Of a stretch of DNA of 64,000 bases, positions 58,601-64,000 are shown one piece after another (position 1 is the stretch's first letter; every line of letters starts with the position of its first letter). Under the pieces are notes generated by a model. It saw only the letters and a list, made by a program, of their open reading frames with translations, had not been told where the DNA came from and ran no database searches. Source of the DNA: Datnioides undecimradiatus (taxonomy: Eukaryota; Chordata; Actinopteri; Lobotiformes; Datnioididae); contig WARS01000026.1 of NCBI GenBank assembly GCA_008933995.1, positions 1,874,501-1,938,500 of the forward strand. The letters are read 5' to 3'. The translations under genes and the position numbers were made by a program.

Positions 58601-61600
58601 GGGTTTGTCTAACTTGATTTTTAATGTAAGCTCTGGCCCTCCCCCGGTAAGTTATAATAACCAGTATAAAAACTGTCTCCACCGCTGCAGCAAGAGAGGA
58701 AACTTCACTTATTATTGCACATCGCGCTGTTCTTCACAGTGGGACATCGCAAAACAGTAAATAAATACCATGTTGACGAGATAACAGGTAGGCAACACTG
58801 TAGATTAGATGCCTAGTGGTAGCTGTCTGTTTACCGTTCACGGAGCAGATTAAACATAGAAAACTAATGTTTTGCATTATGCAGCATAGAACTAACACAA
58901 ACCTTCAGACAATGTAAGATGTTTTGACAGCTTTGACTACCTGCCAGCCTAAAGTGAAAACTTGTGTTTTCCACTGCCTTTGACTAAAACTTTCATCATG
59001 ATCTATCTATGTCTTTATCTACTTTTTAATTTTTACAGTTTAATCTTTTAGCTCTTGCAGTTTATTCTGAAATCCTTTTCATCCTTTAAATTTGGGTTTC
59101 AAAGTTTAATGTCACTTGTGTTTAATGCATTAAGTAAAAAACACTGAATTGCCTTTGTGAATGAAATGTAGCATATTCATAAGCTTGCTTTGCCTTTTTG
59201 AACCCCATGACTGTCTATGGAAAATTGAGTCTGGCAGATTCCTGTCCGAAGCAACCAATTCATACATTTGAGCATGAGAGCTGCTGTTGATGTCCTTAAA
59301 GTGTGACAGCATCCATTATGAACAAGCAACTCACAGCATGTTTAGTAGTTAAGAGATCTGAAGACATCATGCGTCAGTACTAGAGAAAGAGAATCGTGCT
59401 CAGTCCAGTCCTCACCTTCACACTGTGCATATTAATGTTGAGAATATGTTGCGGACAATTACACCAACTCATGATGACACAGATGCTTCAAGATTAAAAA
59501 AAATATATATATTATTGAAAAAATGGAGAAATTATTGATCAAACTCCTGATTCTGTTTCCTTCCTGATTTAAATGTTGTGTCATAACACAGCAGTCTCCA
59601 CTAAAAACTGCTTGAGGCAATGAAATGTCTTATACTTTACCAGCAAGAGGACCCTCAACATCTGTGATAGCAAATGTGAGATTAGCTGTCTAAGTATGCC
59701 AAAGTAGTTATTAGTATGTGAGGTGGAAACAGATATGTTATTGTCTTCTCCAGCTTTCTGCAGGCGAGCGCAGTGCTGGAGCACTCCAGATAAGACTGTC
59801 AGAGGTGTGGGAGGGAGGGTGGGGTGGAGGCGAGTGAAGGCAGCCACCTATTTTTCAATGTCCGCATCGTCTCTAGGTTGGCAAGAAGCATGCGCTGAAG
59901 CTCTGCATTACAAATGACTGTCAGAGTGGGAGCTTCCTGATAAGTGCAATCTCTCCCGCTCTGCCCTCCAGGATGTGCAGCTCATTCCTATGGAGGGTCC
60001 TCTCTGGCACGCATGCCAGCCTTCGTGTCATAAAAAGTGTGAGGCTCATAATTTAGCAAGCCAATGTATATGCAAATGAAAATAATCATATTAATTCTTG
60101 TTTCAGAAGTTTAATTTAGCACCATTTTTAATTTTTACATTTCATTTCTTTTCAAAATGTTTCGCAAAGAAACAAATACATTTGTATAAGCATGCTTTAT
60201 TCCTTGTTTGACATCCATCAAGTGACTCTGATTTTCTTTTGGCTCTAAGTCCATGAAGTGACTTCTCTCATCTTTACATGAACATGTATGAAAAGTGTGT
60301 ATTTATTGATCATAAGGTCTGGAACAATAAAGTTCCATAACAGCTTGTGAGAGCAGTAAGAGAAGCATAAAACATGACAGATAGAGTTTGTACTTGTGAA
60401 AATCAGTGGTCATTATATTCATAATAAACATGGACCTTGAGTATTTTTTTAAGTGAATTGTAAATTTAAAAAAAAGGGAAAAAAAATGTAACCCTGATTA
60501 TAACCCTGAGAGGCAAAGAATATGAACAAGTTTCAAAAAAATCACCACAGCAACCACAGTCAAATGTTACCCATCTCAACCAAGGCTGCTGTTTTTAGCT
60601 CCACTTCCACTCAACTGTCAACAAAAAAACCCTCTGGCCTTAATTACATCTCTACCCAACAAGAAAAAAAGAGATGACAAATATAAAAAAGAGATGTTTT
60701 TGTCAGAGTGCAGGGCTGTGAGCACACACAAAGTTTGACAACACTGGGTTGTGTTTTAGTTTGCAGTGGTGTGAGTCTGTTGCCATCACAACCTCAGCAC
60801 TAGAAGGGATGAGAGGATGTATCAGGGATGTTTGCTAGCTCTCTGCTGTTAGCTCAGCCTTCAACACCACCTGCTACCCACTGGCTGACACAAGCAGTGG
60901 AGTTTTTGCTCCTAAATGACAGCTACCACACAAGTCAGACAGACACTATGTAACTACATGTAACTCATAACTCCATCTGAGAGGGTAAGGGTTTCACTTT
61001 TGTAGGTTATTTTAGTTTTGGACTGATTGTGATAAGACTGCACTCGCAGATGTATTTAATAACACAGCATTACCACTAAGCAAGTGATGCAGGGCGCGAA
61101 ACACAAGTACTCAAAAATCAGTCAGGTTGTAAACAAAGAAGTCAGTCTGTAATCTGTGATACATGTCCAAACATACAGAAAACTGACTTTTTTGACCACA
61201 AGTGGACAACATGTTGACAAAAAGTTGTTTATTTACTTAAGTCAAAATTACAAAGCAATGCTGCTATCATTTAGTTGGAGCCATGTTTCTGGGCACTGGG
61301 CACTGAATTTAAAAAATGCTGAGTCTAATCAGTAAAGTTGATTACAGGTGCATGCTCATAAATGTGAATGTCTTTCACAGTTAACTGTAGCAGTAGTATT
61401 ACTCTACCACCAGTTTCACACGCTGACATACAGTAAACTGATTTGCCATCACTGTATGTGGAAAGTAATCAACCTGCCTTGAGTTTACTTTATACTTGAA
61501 GGCAAATGTCACACTATTATATGTTATTCTAAAATGGTCTTCACATTACTAAAGAACACTAAGTAGTCACTATAAGATTAAGTAAAAACAACATAAGATA

Positions 61601-64000
61601 AATAATTAAAAAAAAACCCAAACACATGACTAAATGTCTTGTGTTGCAGCATCCACTAAAAATGTACAGAAAAGCATAAAATGTATAAAAACTAGTTCTG
61701 AAGATGCATTGGCAGCTTTGCTAGTAAAAGCATTAGCTTGGTGTTTGCCTTTTCAGTTTCTGATACCCAAAACAGTGAACAGGGAGTTTCTTAAAATAGT
61801 ACGGGCTTAATGGGTTTCTCTGACTGAAGTCTTATGCAACTGTGAAGTACCGCGGGGATTAACTGAGGCTAATGATGACTGATCTTTGTCTCGGACTTGA
61901 TCGGCAATGAAATATGTACATTCATTGACCCTCCGTCCATCTCTGCCTCCGTTCCTATTCCTATTCCCAAAACAGTCTCGCCTCTAGTTATTATGATTCA
62001 TTGAAACAGTAAATAAAATCTCCATCCTCGGCCACTGATGTAAACGACTGCTTAAATGTGGGCATTTGCATAATAGCCGCCATGCATCAGCTGACATGCA
62101 GTTAGTACCAGTGAATTATGAATCTGATCAGTGTCATTTCCTATTTGTATGATTTAAGCAAAATGCCTGAAACTATCCTCCTAAATAATCCCGCAGCCTT
62201 TGTGGAACAGCTTTGGTATGGTGCAAACCAGTCATAAAAATGTCCCAAAATATCAGCACGCAGAATTTGTCATCCTTTCTCCTGGATTTAAAGGTGCAAA
62301 AAAGAAATTAAACATTTGAGGACACCTTTTTGACAAAAAGACCAGCAGTGAACAATTTTTAGTCCCTATGAATTTGCCATATGTCTTGTTTTCTGGATCC
62401 ACACAGACTGTTCAGCCACTGTAATAAGTAGATCTCATTCTATAGTAACACATAATGTTTCTCTTGGATGTGTTTTGGTGATTATTTGTCAATATCTCCA
62501 TGTCCCTCTGCTGTGTCTCCCACCAGCTCTGTTCTTTCCTCCTCCAGTTCCTCCTCTCCCACATCTACAAAAACAGCAAGACTCAGAAACCAAAGTTGCA
62601 AAAAGGTCCAGCAATCTGTCAGAGAGTCCAGTGGCCACAAGGCAGCTGAAATTGGACTTGGCTAGAACGGGATTGGAGGTCGAAAATTGATAGGGAATGA
62701 CAGTGAGTGTCTAGAGGGGGGGAAATTTTTAGATTGGTTCTCCCTCTTCAGAGTGAGTGGGAGGGAAAAATGGGGTGGGGTTCAATTTTTGCCTGTTACT
62801 GGAGACAAAATCAATTAACAGGCCTATTGTTCCCAAAGAATTCTCATTCAGCCAGCTGGCGGAGCGAATTCACACAGCACAGGCCAGCAGTATGGAGCTG
62901 ATGATGACTGCTGCTGTGACAAGCAGTCACCATATATACAATATATAATGGGTGCGCATACTGTATGCAGTCTGCTTAACAATGTATAAATAATGGAGCA
63001 GGAAGCCAAACTTCAGGAAATCTTGATAAGATATTTCCGTAACACAGTCACTGCAGTAACTGAGCGAGTTATACACATATTGTGTGTATATTCATTGCTT
63101 TGATTACTGCAATATAAAATCCCATGTGACAAAATCAACACATTACAAAGTCCACAATCAGTTCCTTCTTAACATACATGTTCATTAAGAATTTCTAAAT
63201 TCAAATACAACTGCCACTTCTCTGGATCTGTAAACAGTCACACCTTGTCCTCCATTTGAATGCAGAACCTATTGTACAATAGGACAACGGGACAACCAAA
63301 ATCAGGAATGTGTTAAGTACAAAACGGGAATGAAAAGAGAGCAGTCGGGGTCAAGAATGCGAGCAGCGAGTGCTTTCATGACAGGAGGCAACAGCCCACA
63401 TCCTCTTATTTGTTTTGGACTTGGCAACTCAGCCGTGGCCCTGCTTGAATAATTACATTCAAACAGATTCTCTAAAAACCCATTCAGAGATGCCACGCTG
63501 GGTTAAAAGCTTAACCCTTCACCGTGCTCCCTTGAATACACTTAATATACATAAATTATTGATTTTAGAGGGCCCATGTTGCTGTGATTATGTTTTTACA
63601 GCATTTTTAAAACATTGTTTTGTAACCAGATAATCAGCATAAAGGCAAAAACTAATGACAAAAAAAAAAAAGATGTTCTTGTAAACTGATGAGTGATGAG
63701 TGCGCTCATATCAGCAGTGGAGCTCATCCAACACACTTCAGCCACGTCAACTTCCCTCTCCTACCAAATTCCAAACAATATTTACATGTGCTTTATTACA
63801 GTGTGAGAGGTAATCATTGAACCAGCAAGTTGAAGTCAATAATTAACTGACAATTCATTTGATTTTAAGGTATTCCCTCCCATTCAGACACCTGTAGCCG
63901 GAGCCATGGGGTTCAATCATTGTTTCGACTCTCTGTGCTTCCTGTTGCCTCTACAGTCTGAAAGAGTTAAGAGCACCCAGCTGGCATTTAACCAGCTCAA
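55698..64000 (-). other. kazn upstream intron (continues past the window)
   Basis: No coding exon for kazrin or any other gene is recognised, including GC-rich alternative first exons of the type known in mammals. A plus-strand TATA-like box at 58665-58672 and a motif-dense stretch at about 61810-62110 are the only notable segments. Confidence 0.55.

Noticed and set aside
62468..62690. Ser/Pro-rich plus-strand frames
   Set aside because: The Ser and Pro runs come from a CT-rich stretch. No domain, and no junctions to other exons.
1..64000. CRISPR arrays, operons, tRNA/rRNA genes, intact transposons or viral genes
   Set aside because: No regularly spaced direct repeats, no cloverleaf-like sequence I could recognise, and no transposase, reverse transcriptase or viral frame. 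Fine-scale tRNA or microRNA detection needs a covariance search, which I could not run.

Overview
This is nuclear DNA from a vertebrate, almost certainly a percomorph teleost fish. Genes are split by GT-AG introns, exons are short, intergenic DNA is AT-rich, and dinucleotide microsatellites are common. One degenerate interspersed repeat (about 37058-37210) resembles a family I recall as widespread in percomorph genomes. No bacterial, viral, CRISPR or plasmid-like feature was found.

Five protein-coding genes can be read exon by exon. Three are pancreatic elastase-2 family serine protease zymogens (chymotrypsin-like elastase 2): one on the minus strand (9626-12133) and two on the plus strand (13372-16783 and 17240-21146). 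All three have eight coding exons, and exons 2-8 have identical lengths (89, 98, 123, 137, 146, 153 and 18 bases), so they are recent local duplicates. The first two are head to head across about 1.2 kb. Next, on the minus strand, is tmem51 (24105-25383 coding, with a probable non-coding first exon at about 27036-27295), a two-pass membrane protein with PY-type motifs. The right half is kazrin (kazn, minus strand, stop at 31413). Thirteen coding exons lie in the window, encoding the coiled coil, a basic segment and three SAM domains. The 5' end of kazn lies beyond base 64000.

The order elastase 2 - TMEM51 - KAZN matches human chromosome 1p36.21 as I remember it, so this is a conserved syntenic block. 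Elastases act in the pancreatic acinar secretory pathway; tmem51 and kazrin are unrelated in function and appear linked only by ancient gene order.

The left 9.5 kb holds no exon I can assign. It does contain a compact promoter-like segment (about 7480-8200) with CRE, ETS and YY1-type motifs and a well-placed ATG opening a 33-codon frame of unknown identity. The large kazn introns (35-40 kb, 45-55 kb, and 55.7-64 kb) hold no recognised gene.

No clearly new biological system was found. The most interesting items are: a (TG)21 tract directly abutting a tandem NAGNAG 3' splice site in one elastase; a 31-bp near-perfect inverted repeat enclosing a TG/TA microsatellite in another; an alternative kazrin end made by reading through a splice donor; and the unassigned promoter-like segment at 7.5-8.2 kb.
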